Position numbers and translations under genes: made by a program. This document shows, in pieces, positions 32,614 to 41,400 of a stretch of DNA of 64,000 bases. The DNA is from Paenibacillus sp. 1011MAR3C5. Lineage in GTDB: Bacteria > Bacillota > Bacilli > Paenibacillales > Paenibacillaceae. A model generated the notes under the pieces. It saw only the letters and a list, made by a program, of their open reading frames with translations. It did no database searches and was not told the DNA's origin. The DNA lies in NCBI RefSeq assembly GCF_003591485.1, contig NZ_QZCF01000003.1, positions 62,001-126,000 on the forward strand, given 5' to 3'. The stretch's first letter is position 1. Every line of letters begins with the position of its first letter.

Positions 32614-33999
32614 CTAGACTGGCTCATGATTGTCGACCAGATCATGCTGCCAGCGGCGTGATCGATAGCGGAAATAACCAATGACCGTCCTCATGACTTC
32701 CTCCGCCAAATACAGCGCGTATACGAATTCCACGGGCCATTTCAATACCCCCGCGCCAATGAAGGTGATGGGCAACCCGACAAGCCAAGTCGAGCCGAGA
32801 ACAAGCTTCATCGAATAACGGGTATCTCCGCCGCTGCGGAAGACGCCGACGATCCAGATGTTGTTGACGAAAATGAATACCATCAGGCATGCAAAGATGC
32901 GAAGGATGTTAATGGCCTGCCTATTCAACGGTTCATCGAACTGAAACATCCCAACGATTAACGGCGCCATCGTGAATAATAGAGCGCCGATAACCAAAGC
33001 CAGGACGAGGCCGATTCGGGTAAACCGTCTGGCGAACGTTTGCGCGAGCTCCCGCTGGCGCCGGCCGATTTGCTCGCCGATCATGATTCCTGCCGCTTGG
33101 GAGAAACCTGCGACAGCCGCAAATACAAAGACGCTGATTACTTTTGCGACTTGAATGACAGCAAGCGTTGCTGTGCCAAGCATTCCGAAAGCGACCATGT
33201 AGATGGCCGCGCCCAGTCCCCAAAGCGTCTCGTGAGCGATGATCGGCATGGTCAGCTTGAACACTTTTCTGGTAAGCGCCCGGTCAACCGTTACAGGCCT
33301 CCGTACAGATACCGCGACTTCCCGGCGTTTCGTATAGACGTAAGCGACAATCATAATCATTAAAAGTAGCTTTCCGATTAATGTAGCAATGGCTGCTCCT
33401 TGAATGCCGAGGGCGGGAAATCCGAAATGTCCATAAATGAGCGGGTAATTGAGCAGGGTGTTCAACAGCAGACATGATGTTGTCATATACATAACTGCCT
33501 TCACGTCCCCTATACTTTTAAGGCTCATGGCAAACGCAGTAGATACTGCGGACGCGATATACCCGTAGCTCACGATAGCAACAAACGAAGAGGTCAGCTT
33601 GAGCAGCTCCGAATCCCGGCTGAACGGCATGAACAGATAGGGTGAGCTTAGCGTCACCGCCAAGAAAAAGAAAGTCCCGATCCCAAGTCCGGCATACAGG
33701 CATAAGCCTGCCAGCCCGTTAATGGTCTTATAATCCCTCTGACCGTAATATTGCATCATGAATATGGAAGGTCCGCTCAGAATGCCCGCCAAGATAATAA
33801 CAAGCATCATATCAAACTGACCGGCAATGCCTAGCGCGGCCACTTCCTTCTCCCCCAAGCCCGATACCATCAAGGTGTCGATCAGGACGAATGACGAAGT
33901 GAATATAAATTGCAGCGTCAAAGGAAACGCAAGCTGGGCAAGCTTGCGGTAAAAGTTATCTTCCAATTTCATGTTCAATCTCTCTTGAATTGCAGGCAC
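32614..33999 (-). CDS. MATE-family efflux transporter
   Basis: A 461-residue, 12-helix exporter with two homologous halves (ALGIAGQFDMMLVIILAGILSGPSIFMMQYYGQRD in the first, VAAVAGFSQAAGIMIGEQIGRRQRE in the second), as expected for drug/Na+ or drug/H+ antiporters. GTG 33999 follows GGGAGG by 8 bases; an internal ATG at 33972 lacks a clear SD. It is divergent from a LysR-type regulator, which probably controls it. Confidence 0.9.
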   Translation of the reverse strand: MPAIQERLNMKLEDNFYRKLAQLAFPLTLQFIFTSSFVLIDTLMVSGLGEKEVAALGIAGQFDMMLVIILAGILSGPSIFMMQYYGQRDYKTINGLAGLCLYAGLGIGTFFFLAVTLSSPYLFMPFSRDSELLKLTSSFVAIVSYGYIASAVSTAFAMSLKSIGDVKAVMYMTTSCLLLNTLLNYPLIYGHFGFPALGIQGAAIATLIGKLLLMIMIVAYVYTKRREVAVSVRRPVTVDRALTRKVFKLTMPIIAHETLWGLGAAIYMVAFGMLGTATLAVIQVAKVISVFVFAAVAGFSQAAGIMIGEQIGRRQRELAQTFARRFTRIGLVLALVIGALLFTMAPLIVGMFQFDEPLNRQAINILRIFACLMVFIFVNNIWIVGVFRSGGDTRYSMKLVLGSTWLVGLPITFIGAGVLKWPVEFVYALYLAEEVMRTVIGYFRYRSRRWQHDLVDNHEPV

Positions 34000-34128
34000 T
34001 CCAGTCCCTCCCCATTTAGATCAGCGTTTTGCATATGCCAGATTATACCGTTACAATATAGATTAATAAATTGAATGTTTGTAATGGATTGATTGAATTT
34101 ATTTCATGATAGATAGGGGAGGACGGGC

Positions 34129-35016
34129 ATGAGTCTCATCAAGTACCAGATATTCAGTGAAGTGGTCGAGCAGAGGAGCCTCACAAGGGCGGGGGAGAAA
34201 CTGAATTTGACGCAATCCGCTATCAGTCATGCCGTGTCTAGCCTGGAGGCTGAATTCGGATTGATCCTTCTGAAAAGAAGCAAATCCGGAGTTCTGCTAA
34301 CTGCCGACGGGGAGCGTTTAATTCCGCATATCCGGCAAGTTCTGCAGCTGAACGAGAAGCTGAAGCAGGAAGTGGCAGCACTTAAGGGGGGTGAAATCGG
34401 TAAGGTTAAGATCGGCACATTCTCTAGCGTAACCATTCATTGGCTGCCTCGCATTCTCCGGGATTTTTGCATTCAATGTCCGGGTATTGAAATCAAGCTG
34501 CAAGATGGCAATCACACCGAGATGGAAAACATGCTGATGGACGGATCGGTCGATCTGGGCTTTATCACACTACCTACTTGCGGGGTCTTCCATATGGTTC
34601 CCTTGAAGAAGGACCGGATGATGTGCATGATGCCGGTGAATCATCCGCTTGAGCGCCAAGCCGTCATTAAAGTTGAACAACTTGCAGACGAGCCTTTTAT
34701 TATGCCGGTTACAGGGTGCAGCTCCGATGTGCAAAGAATACTCTCGCAGCATCACATTCAGCCCAATATTAAATATGAATTGGAAGGCGATCACGCTATC
34801 ATCGCTATGGTCCAAAACGGCCTAGGGATTAGCATTCTCCCCGAGATGGCTGTATCGCAAATACCGGCCAATATAAGCTGCCGCCCGCTCGAAGGGGAGT
34901 ATGACCGAACGATCGGACTTGCCATCCCATCATATGACACGGCCTCTCCAGCAGCCAAAAAGCTATACAGCTTCATTACGAATTGGATTGAGCAAGATGC
35001 CGCCCAAAATGGATAG
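34129..35016 (+). CDS. LysR-family transcriptional regulator
   Basis: A 295-residue LTTR: N-terminal winged HTH (SLTRAGEKLNLTQSAISHAVSSLEAEFGLILLKRS), linker helix, and a periplasmic-binding-like effector domain (about residues 90-290; VKIGTFSSVTIHWLPRIL, ALIKV-type repeats). RBS GGGGAGGACGGGC precedes ATG 34129. The 129-base spacer to the divergent MATE gene is AT-rich, the usual place for the LysR binding site (T-N11-A). Confidence 0.92.
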   Translation: MSLIKYQIFSEVVEQRSLTRAGEKLNLTQSAISHAVSSLEAEFGLILLKRSKSGVLLTADGERLIPHIRQVLQLNEKLKQEVAALKGGEIGKVKIGTFSSVTIHWLPRILRDFCIQCPGIEIKLQDGNHTEMENMLMDGSVDLGFITLPTCGVFHMVPLKKDRMMCMMPVNHPLERQAVIKVEQLADEPFIMPVTGCSSDVQRILSQHHIQPNIKYELEGDHAIIAMVQNGLGISILPEMAVSQIPANISCRPLEGEYDRTIGLAIPSYDTASPAAKKLYSFITNWIEQDAAQNG

Positions 35017-35028
35017 TCCAACGAAAAA

Positions 35029-35056
35029 GACTGAACAAGTCAACGCTTGTTCAGTC
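35029..35056. terminator. Terminator between convergent lysR and cupin genes
   Basis: GACTGAACAAG (35029-35039) pairs with CTTGTTCAGTC (35046-35056); the A-run before it gives a T-run for the minus-strand gene. Confidence 0.7.
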
Positions 35057-35065
35057 CTAGTATGA

Positions 35066-35593
35066 CTATACACCAACAGGAATTTTTTCGTAGGCCATTT
35101 TATGGATCACTTCGCGATGCTCGGGATACTGTGCGAGCAGCTCTTGCTTCGTAAAGAGCTCGAAATCTTGAAAATCAAAGCCAGGCGCGACCATGCAGCC
35201 AACAAGCGAGAAGGTATCTGGTTCCATAACAGAAGAGCCGAAGATCGAGTTTTTTGGCACAAGATATTGCATCGTTTCGCCATTCTCCAGGTTGGTGCCC
35301 AGCTTGATTTCCTCGTATATGCCATTCTCATGAATAACATGGATCGTCAGCGGACTCCCTGCATGATAGTACCACAGTTCGTCCGATTTCAGACGGTGGA
35401 AGTGCGAGATATCCTGGGAGCGAAGCAGAAAATAAATGCTGGTATATAGCCAGCGATGGCCATCGAACTCCACGGATAATTCCTGATCGGTAATCTTCTC
35501 CTCGCCTTGATAGGTGCGTTTATAATAGCCGCCCTCGGGATGAGCGTTTAATTCCAGCTTGTTAATCCAATACTCGGGACTAGTTGCCTGCAT
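35066..35593 (-). CDS. Cupin protein of the DUF985 family
   Basis: A 175-residue beta-barrel protein with EGGYYKRTYQ near the start, HFHRLKSDELWYYHAGSPL (cupin motif 1 region) and VGCMVAPGFDFQDFEL at the end, as in DUF985/cupin_5 proteins. Members bind small sugar-like or other ligands, but no activity is established. RBS AAAGGAAATGATCGC precedes the ATG. Single gene. Confidence 0.85.
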   Translation of the reverse strand: MQATSPEYWINKLELNAHPEGGYYKRTYQGEEKITDQELSVEFDGHRWLYTSIYFLLRSQDISHFHRLKSDELWYYHAGSPLTIHVIHENGIYEEIKLGTNLENGETMQYLVPKNSIFGSSVMEPDTFSLVGCMVAPGFDFQDFELFTKQELLAQYPEHREVIHKMAYEKIPVGV

Positions 35594-35704
35594 GCGATCA
35601 TTTCCTTTATATAAATTTTGAATTTATTTATAATACCACTGATTCATCGGTTTGGCGACATAGGAGAGGAAGCCTCCTCCTACAGGATTTTGGCTAAATT
35701 AGGG

Positions 35705-35765
35705 TTGACAAACAAGACCGGGTTGGCGGATACTGTGGTCATAGAACAAGTTGGAGCGCTCCCAA
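35705..35765 (+). promoter_or_regulatory. lacI-type regulator promoter with LacI operator O1
   Basis: TTGACA (35705-35710), an 18-base spacer and GATACT (35729-35734), with the palindrome TTGGAGCGCTCCCAA at 35751-35765 just after the start point. The same palindrome occurs twice at 36906-36942, so the regulator probably represses itself and the operon. Confidence 0.75.
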
Positions 35766-35834
35766 TTGTGGGGTGCCACTATTCATCCTTCTTTAGGCTT
35801 GTTGGCGTGAAGGGTATGGTGTTTGGAGGTCGCA

Positions 35835-36848
35835 GTGAAGCATACATTGGAATCCATCGCAGCTCTCGCGGGAGTTTCCAGAGGGACGGTATCCCGGGTC
35901 ATTAACAATCAGCCAAGCGTAAAGCCGGAAGTGCGGCAGAAGGTGCTGGATATTATCGCTGAGACGGGATATACGCCGCATCCCCAGGCACGCAGTCTGG
36001 CCGGCGGAAAAACCGGGAATATCGGCGTTATCGTATTTGGCGCCAAGCTGGATTTTTTGACGCATCATATTTTCTATGAAGTGCTTCAAGGCATTCAGCT
36101 TATAACAGCCATGAACAGCTACGACCTGCTCTTGTTCTCCAACCGGAGCGATTACGATCATGAATATTGGAAAAAAATCGCGATCAGCCGCAAAATCGAC
36201 GGTCTTGTCATAATGGGCGAATACATCCGGGAGGAGTATTTGCGATTTTACCGGGACCAGGGCATTCCGTTCGTCCTCATCGGGAAACGCAATTATGATC
36301 AGCTGCCGCTTGCCTGTGTAACCTCCGATTATCGCCAAGGAGCGTACGATGCGACGAATTATTTGATTCGCCATGGCAAACGCTCGATCGTGTATATTCA
36401 GGGTTTGATCGGAACCCCGCATGAGGATGAACGTTATGCCGGCTATAGGCAGGCTTTGCAGGATGCTGGCATTGGTGGCCGTTCGGAATGGGTGATAGTC
36501 GGCAATGCCGAGCAGGAGGAAGCGCGCAGGCGAATGGACCGGCTCATTGCGGAAGGACTTGCATTCGATGCGGTTTTTGCCGCCAACGATCTGATGGCGC
36601 TGGGCGCTATTGAATCGTTAACGAAGCATAACTATCGCGTTCCGCAGGACATTGCCGTTATCGGTTATGACGATATTCAAGCGGCGGCCTTTATGAACCC
36701 GCCATTGACCACGGTCAGGCAGCATAAGCAGAAGCTGGGGCAGCATGCCGTGGAGCTGCTTCTGGAGATGCTGCGGGGTGAGCTGGCCTGGCATGCATCC
36801 AAAGATGTCGTGCTTGAAAGCGAATTGATGATTAGAGGAACAGCCTAG
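35835..36848 (+). CDS. LacI-family transcriptional repressor
   Basis: A 337-residue LacI/PurR-type regulator: HTH (TLESIAALAGVSRGTVSRVINN), hinge helix (NPHAQARSLAGG-like TPHPQARSLAGGKTGNIG), and a sugar-binding-protein-like domain (IDGLVIMGEYI, DAVFAANDLMALGAIE, IAVIGYDDIQAAAFMNPPLTTVRQ). GTG 35835 is placed 5 bases after GGAGG; TTG 35823 would put the SD inside the gene. It should bind the GGAGCGCTCC operators, one in its own promoter and two before the operon that follows. The inducer is presumably a sugar linked to the surface system. Confidence 0.92.
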   Translation: MKHTLESIAALAGVSRGTVSRVINNQPSVKPEVRQKVLDIIAETGYTPHPQARSLAGGKTGNIGVIVFGAKLDFLTHHIFYEVLQGIQLITAMNSYDLLLFSNRSDYDHEYWKKIAISRKIDGLVIMGEYIREEYLRFYRDQGIPFVLIGKRNYDQLPLACVTSDYRQGAYDATNYLIRHGKRSIVYIQGLIGTPHEDERYAGYRQALQDAGIGGRSEWVIVGNAEQEEARRRMDRLIAEGLAFDAVFAANDLMALGAIESLTKHNYRVPQDIAVIGYDDIQAAAFMNPPLTTVRQHKQKLGQHAVELLLEMLRGELAWHASKDVVLESELMIRGTA

Positions 36849-36864
36849 TAAGGGAACCTTCCAT

Positions 36865-36894
36865 GGACACGGCTAGCGGCCGCTGTCCTTTCTT
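36865..36894 (+). terminator. Weak terminator after the lacI-type gene
   Basis: GGACA...TGTCC with an inner GGC/GCC stem (36865-36888), then TTTCTT. It separates the regulator from the operon promoter. Confidence 0.45.
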
Positions 36895-36905
36895 AACAAC
36901 ATATA

Positions 36906-36942
36906 TTGGAGCGCTCCCAACATGAAAATGGGAGCGCTCCAA
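36906..36942 (+). promoter_or_regulatory. Paired LacI operators O2 and O3
   Basis: TTGGAGCGCTCCCAA (36906-36920) and, in the opposite orientation, TGGGAGCGCTCCAA (36929-36942). The centres are 23 bp apart, about two helical turns, so two repressor dimers would sit on the same face. They lie immediately upstream of the oxidoreductase gene. Confidence 0.8.
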
Positions 36943-36965
36943 AAATAACAGCGGGAGTTGATACT

Positions 36966-38324
36966 ATGCATGACTTGGAGAAATACGATGTAGCGGTTTT
37001 GGGAGGCGGACCGGCCGGTATAACCGCTGCGATAAGCGCTGCCCGTTCCGGGGCCAAAACCGTTCTGATCGAACGTTACGGCTTTCTTGGCGGCATGTCC
37101 ACGGCAGCGATGGTTTATCCGTGGATGACCTTCCATGCAGCCTCTGGAGAGCAAGTGATTAAAGGGCTGGCTCAGGAAATTGTGGATCGGCTAATGGCGC
37201 TGGGGGCTTCGCCGGGCCACCTGCGGGATACGATCGGCTTTACCCATACATTAACTCCTTACCATCCCGAGGTGTACAAGGTGCTGGCCTGCGATATGCT
37301 TGCGGAGGCGGGCGCCGATATTTTGCTTCATACCTCCGTGATTGATGTAAAGACGGACGGGGACCGGATTAGCGCTATTACGCTATACGGCAAGAACGGC
37401 ATTAGGGCATTGAAAGCCAAGGTATACGTTGACGCTACAGGGGACGGTGATGTCGCCTATATGGCCGGTGCCCCGTGGGAGAAGGGCAACGATGACGGGA
37501 AGCTGCAGCCGATGACGATGAAGTTCCGCATGCGCGGCGTAGATTTGCAGGCCATCAAACATTATATGAAAAACAACCCTTCGGAATTTTATGAAAAGAC
37601 GCTGATCTCCGAGCTGGACCGGCTGCCGTTAACCGGAATAATGGGCTTTTACAGCAAGTGGCGGGAGGCCCGGCTGCCTATATTGCGGGACGGATTATTG
37701 TTTTTCAGCGGCCCTGGCGAGGATGAAGTGCTGGTGAATACGACCCGGGTGTCGGGCCTGGACCCTACGAGCAGCGAGGACCTGACCAGAGCGGAGATTG
37801 AAGGGCGCAAGCAAGTGCTGGAGCTGGAAGCCTTCTTGCAGCAGCATATTCCCGGATTCGAGCGGGCCTCCGTGTCCGCCGTCGGCACGCAAATCGGGGT
37901 CAGGGAGACCCGGAGAATGATCGGGCAGTATGTGCTAAGCGGCCAGGATGTATTGAGCGCCCGCAGATTTGCGGACGTCATTGCGCGCAGCGGCTATCCG
38001 ATTGATATTCATAATCCGGAAGGCAAGGGCGTGACCGCCAACTTTATCCGGGAGGGCGGGGCCTATGATATTCCGTACCGGAGCATCGTTCCGCTTCAAA
38101 CGGCCAATCTGCTGCTTGCGGGACGCTGTATTTCGACCTCTCACGAGGCCCAGGCGACAACGCGGCTGACGCCTAGCTGCATGGCGATCGGGCAAGCGGC
38201 CGGTACGGCGGCGGCGCTGGCGGCGGAGCTTGATTGCGACACTGGCGATGTGCCTATCGATGCCTTGCAAAAGCTGCTGCTTGCAGGTCATGCTGAACTT
38301 GGTATAAACGGTGCCGCAGTATGA
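36966..38324 (+). CDS. FAD-dependent oxidoreductase (FAD_oxidored family)
   Basis: A 452-residue cytoplasmic flavoprotein. The Rossmann motif VAVLGGGPAGITAAISAARSG (GGGPAG at residues 13-18) and the Glu in VLIER bind FAD; VYVDATGDGDVAYMAG and LLLAGRCISTSHEAQATTRL are typical of the FAD_oxidored/GlcD-like dehydrogenase group often found in sugar catabolic clusters. ATG 36966 with GGGAG 9 bases upstream lies 23 bases after the last operator, so this is the first gene of the LacI-controlled operon. Substrate probably a sugar or uronate-like compound (inference). Confidence 0.85.
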   Translation: MHDLEKYDVAVLGGGPAGITAAISAARSGAKTVLIERYGFLGGMSTAAMVYPWMTFHAASGEQVIKGLAQEIVDRLMALGASPGHLRDTIGFTHTLTPYHPEVYKVLACDMLAEAGADILLHTSVIDVKTDGDRISAITLYGKNGIRALKAKVYVDATGDGDVAYMAGAPWEKGNDDGKLQPMTMKFRMRGVDLQAIKHYMKNNPSEFYEKTLISELDRLPLTGIMGFYSKWREARLPILRDGLLFFSGPGEDEVLVNTTRVSGLDPTSSEDLTRAEIEGRKQVLELEAFLQQHIPGFERASVSAVGTQIGVRETRRMIGQYVLSGQDVLSARRFADVIARSGYPIDIHNPEGKGVTANFIREGGAYDIPYRSIVPLQTANLLLAGRCISTSHEAQATTRLTPSCMAIGQAAGTAAALAAELDCDTGDVPIDALQKLLLAGHAELGINGAAV

Positions 38325-38453
38325 CGACGAAGGGCGCAAGCTGCCAATGATAGACGGCTCTGACTAATCCGGGGAGGTGGATGCATGATTCGTTTCTAAG
38401 CTCTTTGCCTGGTTCATGGGAATAACAAACTTCAATTAACGGGGTGCATTCTA

Positions 38454-41400
38454 ATGAAGAAAGGTTTAATGGAACGATGGTTTTGCGTCATTCTTTCGTT
38501 TTCACTGGTTTTCTCTATGTCGTCTATGCAGGTGTTCGCCGGGTCCGCAGAGGATGCGAATCCGGTCATTGTCAATCCCGGCTTCGAAATGGAGGAGGAG
38601 TCCGGCAAGCTTGCGGGCTGGCGGCTGGTTACAACAAATGAAATAAGCTTTGTGGCCCCAAGCTCCGAATTTGTGCGTACCGGACAAAAAAGCATGCATT
38701 TCAATAATCCGACCAATCAGGAACAATTGCAGGCAGCGAGCGAGAAAATTGATGTCGTACCGGGAGGCGTCTATAACGCCAAGGCGTGGGCTTATGTGAT
38801 CAACCAATCGCATAGCATTGGATACGAAATTCATTTCTTTGCTGCTGACAATAAGCCGGTTACGCCGGCGACCTTCAAAAATTTTGCGAAAGGCACATTG
38901 GCGCTTAATGACTGGAATGAGCTGGTTGTTCCATTTACGGTGCCGGACAATGCCGCCAAGGTCGAATTGAGATTCAATTCCGGCAAAGCGGCTACACATA
39001 CAGAGGCTTACTTCGACGATGTGTCGATCGAAACGGTCAGCTTGCCTGGCACACCGGAGGAACAGGAGCAGCCAGAGGAGCCGGAACAGCCGGAGGGACC
39101 CGGCGAGCCTGTGCGGAATCTGGACTTTGAGCTGGAGCCGGTGTCTGCCGGCATTCCCGGATGGAGCCTGAAGGCGCCGACGACAGGGGTGCTGGAGCTG
39201 GGGGCCAGTCCGGTTCGAGGCGGCAAATACAGCCTTTATTTCGCCGATCAGTCGAACGCCGCGCGAACTCAGGCGCATAGCGATCCGCTGGATGTGAACG
39301 AGGGGGCCGAATATGTAGCCGGAGCCTATGTGTACGTCGTGAATCAAACCCATAGCATAGGCCTGGAAGTTCATTTTGAGAATGATCTGGGAACAGCGGT
39401 GGGCAGCCCGACTTTCCTTAACTTTTCCGCAGCCCAGCTGTCCGCCAAGCAATGGTCGATAATGGAGGTGCCGTTCACGGTGCCGGCCGGCGCAACCAAG
39501 GTGCGGCTTCTAATCAATTCCGGCATTCCGAGCTTGACGGAGGCTTACTTTGACGACTTGTATATAACGGAAGCGGGCGGCGGGACACCGGTTGACTTGC
39601 CGGATGAAATTCAGAATCCTGGTTTTGAGCTGCCGTCAGCGAACGGCAAGATTACGCATTGGAGTGTCGGATCCGGTACGGAGGGGGTGCTCGAGCTTAG
39701 CGCGGAGCGGGTCAGAAGCGGCTCGAACAGCCTTTATTTTGCCGATCGCGATACGGGGCTTGGACTGCGGGCCATTAGCGACGCTTTCCGGATAGAAGGC
39801 GGTGAGACCTATATTGCCGGCGCTTATGTAAACGTTATCAGCCAATCGCATAATATTGTGCTGGAGACCTATTATTTTGATGCCAACGATGCTCAGGTCG
39901 GCGTGAAGTCGGAGCTGTTCAGCTCCAATTCGCTGGGAACGAATCAATGGACGCGGATGAGCACGCAGACGGACGCTCCGCAGGATGCGGCCTATGCCAG
40001 AGTGGCGTTGTACTCGGGAGGCGTGAGTCTTACGGAAGCCTATTTCGACGACGTTTCATTTGAAATCCTGCCCAAAGAAGAGCCGCTGGACCGCGTCTAT
40101 CAGGAGCCGATTCATCTTGGCGACATGGTAAGCGTCAATCTGGGCCAGGCGGGGCAAATTCAAACGAACAGTCTGGGAGAAAATGAGGTTTATTTCCACT
40201 CCAACGGTCTGCCAGGCCCATTCTCGGTCCTCGATGCCGAGACAGGGGAACTCAAGTTTTCGGAGCTGATTCCGAATTCGGAAGCGATGTGGGCCATGAC
40301 AGTCGGATCGGATAAAAATGTTTATTTTGCCGCAACGGGAGACGGGCTGCTGTATCGCTATCTTCCTGAAGAGAAGCGGATTGAGCCGCTAGGGGTCAAT
40401 CCGGCCGACAGCTGGGTCTGGGATTTGGAGGCGTCCTCCGACGGCAAGATTTACGGAGCGACCTTCGAGGATAAAGGCTCGGGCAAAGTGTTCGAATATG
40501 ATATCGCCTCCGGCACATACAAAAACTACGGCGGTGTCATGGACGGCATGGACTACGTCCGGGGCATTGCGGTGCATGGGGAATATATTTATGCCGCACT
40601 TGGAGCCAATGTCCATCTGTACAAAATTCATCGCGAAACGGGCGAAAAAACCGAGATTCCGATTAAGGGATACAGCGGTAATGTCGGCACGATGGCGGAT
40701 GTCTTCGTGGTGAAGGATAAGCTGTTCGCATCGGTCAGCACGATCAATATGGTCGTCATGGATTTGGACACGTATGAGGTTGTCGGAGAGTTCCAATACA
40801 GCAATATGATATCGGAACCGAATCCGGATCATGCGAACGAGATCTATTACAAGAACGGCAGCGAGCTGTACAAATACGATCTAGAGCAAAACAAGTCGGT
40901 CAAGATATCGCTTCCGTTCCCTCTACCGGATACGCTGCGCGTGAAGGATATGACGTGGATCACGCTCAAGGAAGGCAGCAGCGCGGGAGACACGGTGCTG
41001 GCCATGATTACGCAATATGGCGAGTACTGGCACTATAATCCGAAGGACAACACTATTCAATTTGTAGATTTGGACATTGCGCCTCAATATGTACGGATTC
41101 AAGCGCTCGAAAGCGGTCCGATGGACGGACGAATCTATTTGGGCGGCTATCAACGGGGAATGAGTGTCTACAACCCGTTCACCAATGAGATGAATGTCAA
41201 TATCGCGGCTTTCGCCCAACCCGAAGGAATTGGGTTCCTGAACGATCATGTCTATTACGGCACTTATGTCGGAGCGATGATGTATAAATACGATCCGCGC
41301 AAGCCAGCCGAGATGGGCAACAATCCGGTGCTGGCTTATGACATCGGACATCATCAGGACCGTCCGTTCGCGATTGCATCGGGCGGAGGCAAGCTGTATG

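Noticed and set aside
36862..36900. Additional operator or attachment site in GGCTAGCGGCCGC
   Set aside because: Better explained as the stem of a weak terminator; it is not repeated elsewhere in the window.
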